Of a DNA stretch of 64,000 nucleotides, positions 44,963 through 54,391 are shown piece by piece. A program made the translations under genes and the position numbers. Origin of the DNA: Shewanella sp. MTB7 (lineage in GTDB: Bacteria; Pseudomonadota; Gammaproteobacteria; Enterobacterales; Shewanellaceae); the NCBI RefSeq assembly GCF_027571385.1, contig NZ_CP085636.1, positions 1,364,001 through 1,428,000 of the forward strand, in the 5' to 3' direction. The notes under the pieces are model-generated. The model saw only the letters and a list, made by a program, of their open reading frames with translations. It did not search any database and was not told the DNA's origin. Each line of letters begins with the position of its first letter. Positions within the stretch are counted from its first letter, which is position 1.

Positions 44963-46120
44963 GTGAAATTAAATAAAGTTTTGTTAGGTAGCACATCTAT
45001 ATTGGCGCCTTTGGTTGTTATTAGTTTGGCTTTTTCAGACAGGGTTTATGCTGTCGTAAACAAAGAGGGCGATGCTGTGGCTGTGAAGGCTGCAAGAGTC
45101 ATAGAACATGCGCATCATCATTACTTTCAAATTAAAGGTAGAGTCGCAGCAAAAGAAGATGTTGCTTTACAGGCTCAAGCCACAGGTTACTTAGTGTCTA
45201 AGCATTTTAAAGAGGGAGATATGGTTGCCCGAGGCGAACTTTTGTTTCAACTCGATAATCGTCGCTATCAGGCTAAACTATCCCAAGCCAAATCACTGCT
45301 AGCCAGTGCTGAAGCTAATTTAAATGTGGCTAGGCTTGATTATAAGCGTGGGCTATCTTTACTGCCGACCTCCTCAATAAGTGCAGCAGAAGTCGATCGT
45401 TTGCAGGCAGAAGAGCAATTAGCTCAAGCTAAGATTAAGTCAGCTAAAGCGCAAATCCAGTTGGCTAAAACCGAACTGGATTATACCCAGGTAAGAGCAC
45501 CGTTTTCAGGACGGATCAGTAACAGTAAAGTGGCACTTGGGGAACTTGTCTCACCAACGAGTGAGACGCTTGCTGACTTAGTGACAGTATCGCCCATCGA
45601 TGTCAGTTTTCAGGTGAGCGAAACGGTTTTCCATCAAGCCAAAAATAAAATGAAAGCTAGTGGTGCTGAATTGCCTTCAGTCTCGCTGTTTTTTAATTCA
45701 GGTGAAGCATTTTCTGAAATTGGTGAGATCACTTATTTAGGCAATCGTGTCGATAAAGCCACTGGTACTGTTGCTGTTCGCGCCGAATTTGATAATCAAC
45801 AGGAGCTGTTATTACCCGGGCAGTATGTTGAGCTCACCGTTACCGAGAGCATGCCGGATCCTGTTCTATTACTGCCACAACGTGCTTTGTCTCAAGACTT
45901 AATGGGCTTTTATGTTTTTGTCGTTGATGGCAATGACATGGTTGAGCGCAGAGATATTCAAATCGGCGAACAAGTGGGCAGTCAAGTTATTGTCAATGCT
46001 GGCGTGACGGTAGATGAGGTGGTGATAACTCATGGTTTACAGCAGGTGAAAATCGGTTCACGGGTTAACGCCAAGCTAGTCGATACTGCTCATTTACTAG
46101 TGAAGGTGGCAGGCGCATGA
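44963..46120 (+). CDS. RND efflux periplasmic adaptor (membrane fusion protein)
   Basis: A 385-residue adaptor of the HlyD/AcrA family. A signal sequence ([12 protein letters not shown] to about residue 30) is followed by the lipoyl-type halves ([30 protein letters not shown] and [20 protein letters not shown]), with a coiled-coil hairpin in between and a beta-barrel after. GTG 44963 is preferred to TTG 44942, because it starts the signal peptide directly. Its stop overlaps the pump gene by 4 bases. Confidence 0.88.
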   Translation: MKLNKVLLGSTSILAPLVVISLAFSDRVYAVVNKEGDAVAVKAARVIEHAHHHYFQIKGRVAAKEDVALQAQATGYLVSKHFKEGDMVARGELLFQLDNRRYQAKLSQAKSLLASAEANLNVARLDYKRGLSLLPTSSISAAEVDRLQAEEQLAQAKIKSAKAQIQLAKTELDYTQVRAPFSGRISNSKVALGELVSPTSETLADLVTVSPIDVSFQVSETVFHQAKNKMKASGAELPSVSLFFNSGEAFSEIGEITYLGNRVDKATGTVAVRAEFDNQQELLLPGQYVELTVTESMPDPVLLLPQRALSQDLMGFYVFVVDGNDMVERRDIQIGEQVGSQVIVNAGVTVDEVVITHGLQQVKIGSRVNAKLVDTAHLLVKVAGA

Positions 46121-49100
46121 TTAGTCAGTTTTTCCTCGACAGGCCAAAATTTGCCATCGTTTTGTCTTTGATTATCACCTTAGCAGGCATCATTGCGATC
46201 CCCAATTTAGCGGTATCGCAATTCCCCGTTATTACTCCACCTCAAGTACAAGTGACAGCATCGATGCGCGGGGCGAGCGCTGCGGTTGTTGAAGAGACGA
46301 TAGCTAGACCTATTGAAGATGCCATTAATGGTGTTGAAGATATGATCTATATGAGCTCAAAAAGTAGTAACGATGGCACCTATCGTTTATCGGTCACTTT
46401 TGAGGTGGGCACAGATCCTAACATTGCTCAGGTCAATCTACAGAACCGCCTTGCTCTCGCTGAACCCATGCTGCCCTCTGAGGTGTTGGCCAACGGATTA
46501 AGTGTAAAAAAATACTCACCTGATATCCTTATCATGATTGATTTCACCTCAACAGAAGGTCAGATCAGTGAGCAGGTCTTGTCGAGTTTTGTGGCGTTGC
46601 AGGTCACGGATAAATTGACGCGTATTAAGGGAATTTCTGAATCAGTACTGTACGGTAATCGCTTTGTCAGTATGCGAATGTGGTTAAACCCAGATAGGAT
46701 GGCACACCTAAAGATTACTGCTTCAGATGTGCAGCAGGCGTTGCTTGAACAAAATATTCAAGTCCCATTAGGCAGTGTCGGCGCAAGGCCTAATGATAAG
46801 CCGCTTGAATTGCAGTATTCGTTACTCACTAAAGGTCGTCTATCGACCGTTGAGGAGTTTGAAAGCGTCATTCTGCGAGCGGATAAATCGGGTAACACGG
46901 TTTACCTGAAAGATGTTGCATCTGTGGCGCTCGGTCAGCAAGAGTATATTGGTGCCGGGATAAGTGATGGTAAGCCATCGGCACAAATTCAGATCACCAC
47001 CTTGCCAGGTGCCAATGCCATTGAAGTGGCCGATAGGGTAAAAGAGGCGCTAAAAGAGATGCAAGCCTTGATGCCGGAGGGGATGATTTACAACACCCAA
47101 GTCGATACCACACTGTTTGTTAAAGAATCGATTAAGGGCATGCTGTGGACATTAGTCATTGCCGTGATGCTTGTGGTGTTAGTCACCTACCTGTTTCTTG
47201 GTTCTGTTAGGGCCACCTTAGTGCCGTTAATTGCGATACCTATCTCGATAATTGGCAGTTTTGCTTTAATGCTAGCGGCAGGGTTTGGTATCAATACTGT
47301 GACCCTGTTTGGACTGATTTTGGCTATCGGTATCGTGGTGGATAATGCCATTTTGGTGATTGAAAATGTTGAAGCCAATTTAGCCTTAGATAGCTCACTG
47401 AGTGCTAAAGCGGCCACTGAACAGGCGATGAAACAGGTTACCGGGCCTATAATCACCTCTACCTTAGTCTTGTTGGCTGTGTTTATTCCGGTGACGTTAC
47501 TGCCTGGTGTCACTGGGATCATGTATCAGCAATTTGCCATGACGTTGATATTTTCGCTGATCTTGTCGGCTGTTGTTGCGTTAAGTCTGAGTCCAGTCTT
47601 GTGTTCTTTGTTACTCAAGCCCGGTATACGAAGCTATCCGCAGTGGTATCTGCGCTTTAATCGATTCTTTGACGGTGTCACGGCTAAATACAGCCAAGTG
47701 ACCGCGGTATTGATCCGAAAAAGCTTAGTGTTAGTTGTATTGTCGGTTGGGACGTTGATTGCATTGACCTATCTAACTCAATCAACGTCCACCAGCTTTG
47801 TTCCTAAAGAAGATAAGGGAATATTTTTCGTCAATGTAATTCTGCCTGATGGGGCGAGTTTAAGTCGTACTGAGCAAGTGATAACCAAGGTCGAAACCTT
47901 TCTAAAGTCTGAAACTGGAGTATTGAACATTGCTTCATCATCGGGTTATTCAGGTTTATCAGGGGCAATGCAGTCAAATGCTGCAAGCATGTTTGTCAGC
48001 TTGGCCCATTGGGATGAGCGTGCCGCGATGGAAGGTCTACATGGTGTTGAAGATATCATTGCTCGGGTAGGACAGTGGGCTAAAGCTGAGTTGCCGGAAG
48101 CGCAAGTCATCAGCTATGGACCGGCAACGATTCCGGGAATTGGCTCAGGTACAGGCTTTGAATTTGCACTGCAAGATACCTTAGGACGAGATAAAGCTGA
48201 GCTTGGTATTGTGATGCAAGATATTATCAATAGGGCCAACCAAGAACCTGAACTGCAAGGGGTATTTAGTGCGTTCAGGGCGAATGTGCCACATTATTAT
48301 TTGAACATCAATAGGTTAAAAGCCAAGCAGCTTGGTGTGCCACTGTCTGAAGTGTTCTTAACCTTACAAGTTAATCTGGGTTCATTATATATTAATGATT
48401 TCTCTCAGTTCGGTAAGTCTTTTAAGGTGACTTTGCAAGCTGAGGGCGCATTTAGAGAGTCTGTAAATGATATTGGCAGATACCAAGTCAGAAGCCTAAG
48501 CGGCGAGATGGTTCCCTTGAGTACGTTGGTGTCTATTGAGCCGACATTAGCCCCTGATATTATATGGCGATATAACAAGTACGGCGCGACGATCATTCAA
48601 GGCCAAGCCGCAGCTGGATTTTCTACTGGTGATGCCATGGCGGCGATGGAGCGAGTCGCAGCAGATGTGCTACCCCAAGGATATACCTATGAGTGGAGTG
48701 GTTTGTCTTATCAAGAAAAATTAGCGGGCAACATGGCCATCTATGCGTTTGGCTTAGCACTGATATTTATTTACCTATTGCTAGTGGCTCAGTATGAAAG
48801 CTGGAGCCTTCCTTTCGCGATTATCTTGGTGGTGCCGACTGCAATATTAGGCGGCATGTTAGCACTCAAACTGGGGGGATTCTCCCTCAGCTTATATGCC
48901 CAGATAGGTCTGGTTTTGCTTATTGCGATGGCGGCGAAAAATGCCATTCTGATTGTTGAGTTTGCCAAATTAAAACGTGAGGCGGGCTTATCAATTGCAG
49001 AGGCTGCGAGACTCGGTGGTGCATTGCGATTTAGGGCGGTGAATATGACCTCATGGTCGTTCATCTTAGGGATTGCTCCGCTGCTTTTTGCATCCGGTGC

Positions 49101-49245
49101 TGGGGCGGTGGGATTACAGAATATTGGGTTTACATTGGTGGGAGGTTTATTGAGTGTATTGCTTATTGGCTCCCTCTTCGTTCCTGGATATTACGCTCTT
49201 ATTCAGGCATCAAAGGAACGTATAATGGAGCGATTTTCAAGGTGA
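46117..49245 (+). CDS. RND efflux pump of the HAE1 (AcrB) family
   Basis: A 1042-residue inner-membrane pump. It begins [20 protein letters not shown] and has the HAE1 membrane motifs: [22 protein letters not shown] with the proton-relay aspartates, and later [14 protein letters not shown] and [13 protein letters not shown]. Two large periplasmic loops are present. With the adaptor it forms a tripartite drug or metabolite exporter. No outer-membrane factor gene is adjacent, so it must use a TolC-type protein coded elsewhere. Confidence 0.93.
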   Translation: MISQFFLDRPKFAIVLSLIITLAGIIAIPNLAVSQFPVITPPQVQVTASMRGASAAVVEETIARPIEDAINGVEDMIYMSSKSSNDGTYRLSVTFEVGTDPNIAQVNLQNRLALAEPMLPSEVLANGLSVKKYSPDILIMIDFTSTEGQISEQVLSSFVALQVTDKLTRIKGISESVLYGNRFVSMRMWLNPDRMAHLKITASDVQQALLEQNIQVPLGSVGARPNDKPLELQYSLLTKGRLSTVEEFESVILRADKSGNTVYLKDVASVALGQQEYIGAGISDGKPSAQIQITTLPGANAIEVADRVKEALKEMQALMPEGMIYNTQVDTTLFVKESIKGMLWTLVIAVMLVVLVTYLFLGSVRATLVPLIAIPISIIGSFALMLAAGFGINTVTLFGLILAIGIVVDNAILVIENVEANLALDSSLSAKAATEQAMKQVTGPIITSTLVLLAVFIPVTLLPGVTGIMYQQFAMTLIFSLILSAVVALSLSPVLCSLLLKPGIRSYPQWYLRFNRFFDGVTAKYSQVTAVLIRKSLVLVVLSVGTLIALTYLTQSTSTSFVPKEDKGIFFVNVILPDGASLSRTEQVITKVETFLKSETGVLNIASSSGYSGLSGAMQSNAASMFVSLAHWDERAAMEGLHGVEDIIARVGQWAKAELPEAQVISYGPATIPGIGSGTGFEFALQDTLGRDKAELGIVMQDIINRANQEPELQGVFSAFRANVPHYYLNINRLKAKQLGVPLSEVFLTLQVNLGSLYINDFSQFGKSFKVTLQAEGAFRESVNDIGRYQVRSLSGEMVPLSTLVSIEPTLAPDIIWRYNKYGATIIQGQAAAGFSTGDAMAAMERVAADVLPQGYTYEWSGLSYQEKLAGNMAIYAFGLALIFIYLLLVAQYESWSLPFAIILVVPTAILGGMLALKLGGFSLSLYAQIGLVLLIAMAAKNAILIVEFAKLKREAGLSIAEAARLGGALRFRAVNMTSWSFILGIAPLLFASGAGAVGLQNIGFTLVGGLLSVLLIGSLFVPGYYALIQASKERIMERFSR

Positions 49246-49369
49246 AAATGATGATGATTATTAGGTCGAATAATTGGTTAAGTCATAAGTTGAATATGAG
49301 ATTGAAAATGAAATTGAATAAGGTATTTACATCTAACTATCAGTCATTAATGCTAAACAGGAGAGTCAA

Positions 49370-51448
49370 TTGAAGTCTATAAAATCTATATTCTTGGCTT
49401 TGTGTGTCTTAATCTCTTTAAGTGCCAGTCAGATAGCTGTTGCAGCCTCCACTGGGTGGCTGACCAATGATAATCACCCGCCGGTAAAGACTAGGCTTAT
49501 GCTGACAGGAGAGCTGGATCTTGTCTCGAAAACCTTGCCTGCAGTGTTGGAAGTGAAGCTTGATGGTGATTGGAAAACTTACTGGCGCAGCCCTGGTGAG
49601 GGCGGTATTGCACCGAGTATTAAGTGGGATGACTCGACTAACTTAAATCATGTTGAATGGTCTTGGCCTACACCAGATAAGTTTTCACTATTAGGCATGC
49701 AAACCTTTGGTTATCAAGGTGAGGTGGTGTTTCCCTTACTGCTGACCTTAGACGATATGTCAGCGAATACACAGTTACATGGCAAGTTCACCTTGTCCTC
49801 TTGTACCACCATCTGTGTGCTTACCGACTATGAGATTAACTTAGATTTTAATCCAAGTGATCTCAGAGCGGATAGTGATGCGATGTTTGCCTATAACAAG
49901 GCTGCATCGAAAGTGCCACAGAAGGTAACCGCTGAGGATTCTGCTAGTGCAATAAAACTCGGTTGGGATAGTGCAAAGTCGCAACTTGAAGTGATTTTGG
50001 ATGCCAAGCAATGGCAAAGGCCGGAAATTATTATCGATGGTGAGCCAGATACCCTCTTTAAATTAGTCGGCACGAATAAGGTTGAGAAGAAGGATGGTAC
50101 ACAGCAGCTGGTGGCTATTTTTGACGGTGAAAGCTGGTTGGGAGAACCTGAGTTACTGGATAAAAGCTTAAACATTACTGTGGTCGATAACAATCATGCC
50201 ATAGAGTACTTATCACCCGTAAATGCGACTCAGATTATTGAGTCAGGCAGTTCACTGCTGACTATTTTGTTGTTTGCGTTACTTGGTGGTCTCATTCTGA
50301 ACGTGATGCCCTGTGTATTACCTGTGTTAGGGATGAAATTGAGTTCAGTGGTAGCGGCGCCTGATCTGCAGAAAAATCAGATCCGTCAGCAATTTCTAGC
50401 CTCAGCACTGGGCATCTTAGTCTCTTTCTGGTTGCTTGCAGGCTTTATCTTAGTGTTAAAGTTGACGGGGCAGGCCATCGGTTGGGGCGTGCAGTTCCAA
50501 AACCCTTGGTTTATTGGATTTATGGCGTTAGTGACCTCGGTATTTGCACTGAATATGCTTGGGGCATTTGAGATTAATCTACCGTCAAGTTTTCAGACTA
50601 AGTTGGCGACTACTGGAGGCAATAATAATCGTGGTCACTTCTTGCAGGGGATGTTTGCGACCTTACTCGCCACCCCTTGCAGTGCGCCATTTTTAGGCAC
50701 TGCAGTGGCATTTGCACTTGGTGCAGATACCTTGAGTTTGTTGGTGATATTTACCGCATTGGCAGTTGGCATGGCACTGCCTTGGTTAGTGGTGGCTGCA
50801 TTCCCTCAGGTGGCAAGCTATTTCCCTAAACCTGGACGCTGGATGAGCGTGATCAAAGTTGTCTTCTCAGTCCTGCTGTTGATCACCAGTCTGTGGCTCA
50901 TTAGCTTGTTGAGTAGCTTTATCGCGGTGAGTTATCTCTTTGGGGCTGCAGCTGTTCTGTTGATTACCTTCTTTATTTTTATGGCCAAAACAGTGGGTGT
51001 TGCTGCTGTCGTTGCCACCTTCAGCATCACGTTGATGTTGGCTGCTGTGAGTGCGTTTATGACCTCTGAACAGTGGGCGAAAGCGCTACCCACAGATCTT
51101 CAGTGGACGCCATTGAGTGAAACCTTAATTGCGGAGCAAGTGACACAGGGGAAAACCGTGTTTGTCGATGTGACGGCAGATTGGTGCATTACCTGTAAGG
51201 CTAACAAGGTTGGGGTGATATTGCAGGACCCTGTTTATAGCGCGCTGAAGCAGGACAATATGTTGTTAATGATTGGAGATTGGACCACTCCATCTGAGCA
51301 TATTACTAATTACTTACAGAGCCATAACCGTTTTGGGGTGCCATTTAACGTGGTTTACGGTCCCAATGCGCCACACGGTATCGAGCTGCCAGTGATCTTA
51401 TCGACAAAAGATGTGCTAGCAGCCATTGAGCGTGCGTCAGCGAGATAG
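49370..51448 (+). CDS. scsB: ScsB/DsbD-like protein-disulfide reductase
   Basis: A 692-residue membrane reductase. A signal peptide and an N-terminal periplasmic domain (with CTTIC) precede about eight membrane helices that hold the redox cysteines in NVMPCVLPVLGMK and ATPCSAPFLG. The C-terminus is a thioredoxin-like domain with WCITCK. It carries electrons across the inner membrane to periplasmic thiol proteins. The neighbours (ScsC-like and ScsD-like) fit the suppressor-of-copper-sensitivity system. Start is TTG 49370: GGAG lies 6 bases before it and no in-frame ATG gives a better start. Confidence 0.87.
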   Translation: MKSIKSIFLALCVLISLSASQIAVAASTGWLTNDNHPPVKTRLMLTGELDLVSKTLPAVLEVKLDGDWKTYWRSPGEGGIAPSIKWDDSTNLNHVEWSWPTPDKFSLLGMQTFGYQGEVVFPLLLTLDDMSANTQLHGKFTLSSCTTICVLTDYEINLDFNPSDLRADSDAMFAYNKAASKVPQKVTAEDSASAIKLGWDSAKSQLEVILDAKQWQRPEIIIDGEPDTLFKLVGTNKVEKKDGTQQLVAIFDGESWLGEPELLDKSLNITVVDNNHAIEYLSPVNATQIIESGSSLLTILLFALLGGLILNVMPCVLPVLGMKLSSVVAAPDLQKNQIRQQFLASALGILVSFWLLAGFILVLKLTGQAIGWGVQFQNPWFIGFMALVTSVFALNMLGAFEINLPSSFQTKLATTGGNNNRGHFLQGMFATLLATPCSAPFLGTAVAFALGADTLSLLVIFTALAVGMALPWLVVAAFPQVASYFPKPGRWMSVIKVVFSVLLLITSLWLISLLSSFIAVSYLFGAAAVLLITFFIFMAKTVGVAAVVATFSITLMLAAVSAFMTSEQWAKALPTDLQWTPLSETLIAEQVTQGKTVFVDVTADWCITCKANKVGVILQDPVYSALKQDNMLLMIGDWTTPSEHITNYLQSHNRFGVPFNVVYGPNAPHGIELPVILSTKDVLAAIERASAR

Positions 51449-51542
51449 CTGAACAATGGGTTCTAATCGATATTCAACATGTCTGCTGTAGGTCAGTGCT
51501 TATTAGAGTGTAAATAAGCATTGAGCAGGCAAAAAAGAACAA

Positions 51543-51575
51543 GGCTGTGATTAACTATTGAGCTTAATCACAGCC
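51543..51575 (+). other. Long hairpin between scsB and scsC
   Basis: GGCTGTGATTAA (51543-51554) pairs exactly with TTAATCACAGCC (51564-51575), a 12-bp stem with a 9-base loop. No T-run follows, and it ends 17 bases before scsC. It may stabilise mRNA or tune scsC translation. Confidence 0.6.
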
Positions 51576-51592
51576 ACAAATTTGGAGTTATT

Positions 51593-52447
51593 ATGACGTT
51601 ATTTTCAAATACCAAAACGGAATCAAAGACGAAGCCGTCGTGCAAAACCATCTCTTGGGTAAATCGTGTTTTTCAATCCCGTAAACTGCAGATGTTTGCT
51701 GTTTCAGGAATAACGGCATCGGTATTATTAATCTCATCTCAGTTACCTTTTATCTCATCGGCACAGGCTGGGGTGACGAGTTTGAATGCTGAGCAACAAC
51801 AGGATGTTCGCACCATCATTAAAGATGCCTTGATTAATGATCCTGATTTACTTAAAGAAGCCATTATTGCTCTGCAAACCCGTGAGCAGCAAGGTGCAAA
51901 TTCTGCAAAACAAAACGCCTTAGAAGTTAACCATACTGCCATGTATGACACTAAGAGTGACCCGTGGAAAGGGGCTGAAAAGCCTGAGATTACTATGGTG
52001 TACTTCACTGACTTTAATTGTCCATATTGCAAGAAGATAGAGCCGTCTCTCAATCAGCTTATTGAGGAGTTCCCTCAGCTTAAAATCATCGTCAAGATGG
52101 TACCACTGCAAGGGGCGGGATCTAAGATGGCCGTTGAACTAGCACAAATGGTCTGGCTCAATGAGCCTGAGAAATTCATTAAATTGAAAGATATGTTGAT
52201 GTCGAGTCCGCGTCGATTAGACGCTGAGTCGATTACTAAAGTGGCTAAGTTGACTGGTACAGAGCAGTGGCTAGGTAAGGCTGATACAGGGGTTGATGAA
52301 ATGGTGCATAACAATATCCAATTGATGAGGAATTTAGGCATTGGTGGCACACCAAGTATGATTTTTGGTGACAAAATTATTGCAGGTTTAGTGTCATATG
52401 ATGTACTAAAAGAACAACTTGAAGAGATGATTGAGGCGAAAGGCTGA
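51593..52447 (+). CDS. scsC: ScsC-like DsbA-family thiol:disulfide protein
   Basis: A 284-residue protein. An N-terminal membrane or signal segment (~35-60) is followed by a helical stretch, then a DsbA-type thioredoxin domain with FNCPYCK and a cis-proline loop GGTPSMIFG. ScsC is the periplasmic partner of ScsB, acting on disulfides, and is linked to copper stress in Salmonella. The N-terminal helical part fits the trimerisation stalk known for ScsC proteins. It overlaps the scsD start by one base. Confidence 0.85.
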   Translation: MTLFSNTKTESKTKPSCKTISWVNRVFQSRKLQMFAVSGITASVLLISSQLPFISSAQAGVTSLNAEQQQDVRTIIKDALINDPDLLKEAIIALQTREQQGANSAKQNALEVNHTAMYDTKSDPWKGAEKPEITMVYFTDFNCPYCKKIEPSLNQLIEEFPQLKIIVKMVPLQGAGSKMAVELAQMVWLNEPEKFIKLKDMLMSSPRRLDAESITKVAKLTGTEQWLGKADTGVDEMVHNNIQLMRNLGIGGTPSMIFGDKIIAGLVSYDVLKEQLEEMIEAKG

Positions 52448-52998
52448 TGGGTAATGAGGATAAGGAAAAGCTGACTCAACAAGGTAAAGCGGCTATTACT
52501 CCCTTAAAACGGGCTCTTGGCTGGCTTAAGCAAATAGCCTTGTTTATGTTGTTTGCCATTGTCGTGACTGGTGCCATGGATATCTGGCGCGGTAAAGATA
52601 TTCCTAGGGATAACTTGCCGGATCTCAAAGGCGTTACATTATCAGGAACCGATATTGATATCGACAAGCTTAGCCAAGATCAGGCGGTATTAGTCTACTT
52701 TTGGGGGAGTTGGTGCCCAGTGTGTAACTTCGTCAGTCCGGCGGTGGATACCATGGCAAGCATGTACCCTGTGGTCACAGTGGCAATGAATTCTGGCCCC
52801 GATGATAAGATGACAAAGTACCTTGCCCATAAAGGTTATGAGTTTGAAACCATCAACGATAGCAATAATGACATTGCCCGTGACTGGTCAGTTCAACTCA
52901 CCCCCACCTTGATGGTGTTTAAAGACGGTGAGTTGAAACATTACACCACAGGCTTTACTAGCTTGCCAGGCATGTGGTGGCGCATGTTATTCGCTTAG
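52447..52998 (+). CDS. scsD: ScsD-like thioredoxin-fold membrane protein
   Basis: A 183-residue protein with one N-terminal transmembrane segment (~30-48) and a TlpA/ScsD-type thioredoxin fold with WGSWCPVC. It completes the ScsBCD set. A one-base overlap with scsC implies coupled translation. A strong terminator follows. Confidence 0.87.
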   Translation: MGNEDKEKLTQQGKAAITPLKRALGWLKQIALFMLFAIVVTGAMDIWRGKDIPRDNLPDLKGVTLSGTDIDIDKLSQDQAVLVYFWGSWCPVCNFVSPAVDTMASMYPVVTVAMNSGPDDKMTKYLAHKGYEFETINDSNNDIARDWSVQLTPTLMVFKDGELKHYTTGFTSLPGMWWRMLFA

Positions 52999-53031
52999 CC
53001 GTCGCTTCGATGGAGATAAACTAATGAGAAG

Positions 53032-53059
53032 GCCGATACGATAGTGTATCGGCTTTTTT
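53032..53059 (+). terminator. Terminator of the scsBCD unit
   Basis: An 8-bp stem (GCCGATAC with GTATCGGC) and a 6-base loop followed by six T residues. Confidence 0.9.
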
Positions 53060-53189
53060 GTGTCTATGAGCCTGTTGTAAAATTGTTCTAAATCAATGAA
53101 AGATGTAAAACTGATTTATCTTGAACTGTTTTACTCCAGCTTACGGTCTGCTAATACATGTTCTTATTGACAAATATCGAGGTAGTAGG

Positions 53190-53750
53190 GTGAACACAAA
53201 GTTTCTTAGAGGAAAAACCAGCTTGCTTTTTGCATTATGGATTCTCTGTACCCAAGTGATTGCAGCACCTTTATCTGTGGGGGAGAAAGCGCCTGATTTT
53301 GCTCTCAAACTGCTCGATGGTAGCGAATTCAACTTGAGCGATTATCATGAAGACAAGTCGGTCTACCTTATTTTTTGGAATACTTGGTGTGGTCCATGTA
53401 TGAAGAAGGCCCCTAAATTGGTTGAGATACAAGGCCTGTATGGTGAGCAGGTTAAGCTGCTAGCGATAAATACCAGTTGGAGTGACTCTTTGTCTGACAT
53501 TACTCAGTTTCAATTTCATTTCTCGACTAACTATCCGATAGCTTTTGATCATGATGCTGAGGTGACACATCGCTATGGTGTGCTCGGCACGCCAACGGGT
53601 TTTTTGATTGATATCAATGGTGTCATCAGGCAGGTTGATGGCATCACGGATACTTTGAGTGCCAATATAGCCCAATGGAATCAAATAGCTCATCAGGGAG
53701 GAGATGAATTAATAGCAAGTGAAGGGTGCAGCAAGGAGAACGTATGTTAA
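53190..53750 (+). CDS. TlpA/ResA-like thioredoxin protein
   Basis: A 186-residue exported or membrane-anchored thioredoxin-like protein. A signal segment (to about residue 25, ending VIAA) precedes a peroxiredoxin-like fold with NTWCGPCMKK and GVLGTPTGFLID, the latter with the cis-proline. GTG 53190 is chosen because GAGGT precedes it and the signal peptide starts there. Its end overlaps the next gene by 7 bases, so it is co-transcribed with the GMC dehydrogenase genes and may assist folding of that enzyme. This is inferred from position. Confidence 0.83.
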   Translation: MNTKFLRGKTSLLFALWILCTQVIAAPLSVGEKAPDFALKLLDGSEFNLSDYHEDKSVYLIFWNTWCGPCMKKAPKLVEIQGLYGEQVKLLAINTSWSDSLSDITQFQFHFSTNYPIAFDHDAEVTHRYGVLGTPTGFLIDINGVIRQVDGITDTLSANIAQWNQIAHQGGDELIASEGCSKENVC

Positions 53751-54391
53751 CAGACAAAGGATTGCAGTCTGAGTCTAATAAACCAGAGCGAGTCAGTGCC
53801 TATTGTTGCGGACTCAATCGAAGGGCGTTTTTAAGACAGACTGGTGCAGCAGTGCTGTTATTAGGTTTGATTGGCGCAAAACCTTGTGTGGTGATCGCAG
53901 CTGATAAGCTTGAAGATGAAACCGTTATTAATGAGGAAGGTTTTAGTGTCCACACTCAAGCAGTCGTTGAAGCGGTGCAGATGCAGCTATTTCCCGATGA
54001 TGGTGATGGACCTTCGGCACTGGATCTCAACGCGTTTCGTTACCTTACTTGGGCGCTAGAAGATCCAGACAACAAAGCTGATGGTGATAAAGCCTTTATT
54101 TTGCAGGGAGTCGGTTGGTTAGAAGAGCTAGCCAAGTCTACCCAAGGCGAGAGTTTCATCAAGCTAGGGGCTCGTGAGCAAGATCTGGTGCTTAAGCAGA
54201 TATCGACAAGCCGCGCCGGTGAAAATTGGCTCTCTTTACTGCTCTATTACTTGTTAGAATCCCTGACGTTAGATCCTGTTTACGGTGGTAACACTGATGG
54301 CATCGGCTGGCAATGGCTAGAACATCAGCCAGGATTCCCTCGGCCAGTGGAAGGCAAAACCTATTTAGATTTCAGTTCGGTGAATCCTTGA
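53744..54391 (+). CDS. Tat-exported gluconate 2-dehydrogenase subunit 3-like protein
   Basis: A 215-residue protein with a twin-arginine signal (NRRAFLRQ at ~25-32 followed by a hydrophobic stretch). The rest resembles the small subunit 3 that accompanies GMC-type membrane dehydrogenases (LDPVYGGNTDGIGWQWLEHQPG). In that family the Tat signal of this subunit carries the folded flavin subunit across the membrane. AAGGAG lies before ATG 53744. The stop overlaps the next start by one base (TGATG). Confidence 0.85.
   Translation: MLTDKGLQSESNKPERVSAYCCGLNRRAFLRQTGAAVLLLGLIGAKPCVVIAADKLEDETVINEEGFSVHTQAVVEAVQMQLFPDDGDGPSALDLNAFRYLTWALEDPDNKADGDKAFILQGVGWLEELAKSTQGESFIKLGAREQDLVLKQISTSRAGENWLSLLLYYLLESLTLDPVYGGNTDGIGWQWLEHQPGFPRPVEGKTYLDFSSVNP

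Noticed and set aside
52075..52482. 135-codon frame opposite scsC
   Set aside because: Antisense shadow of a clear thioredoxin-fold gene.
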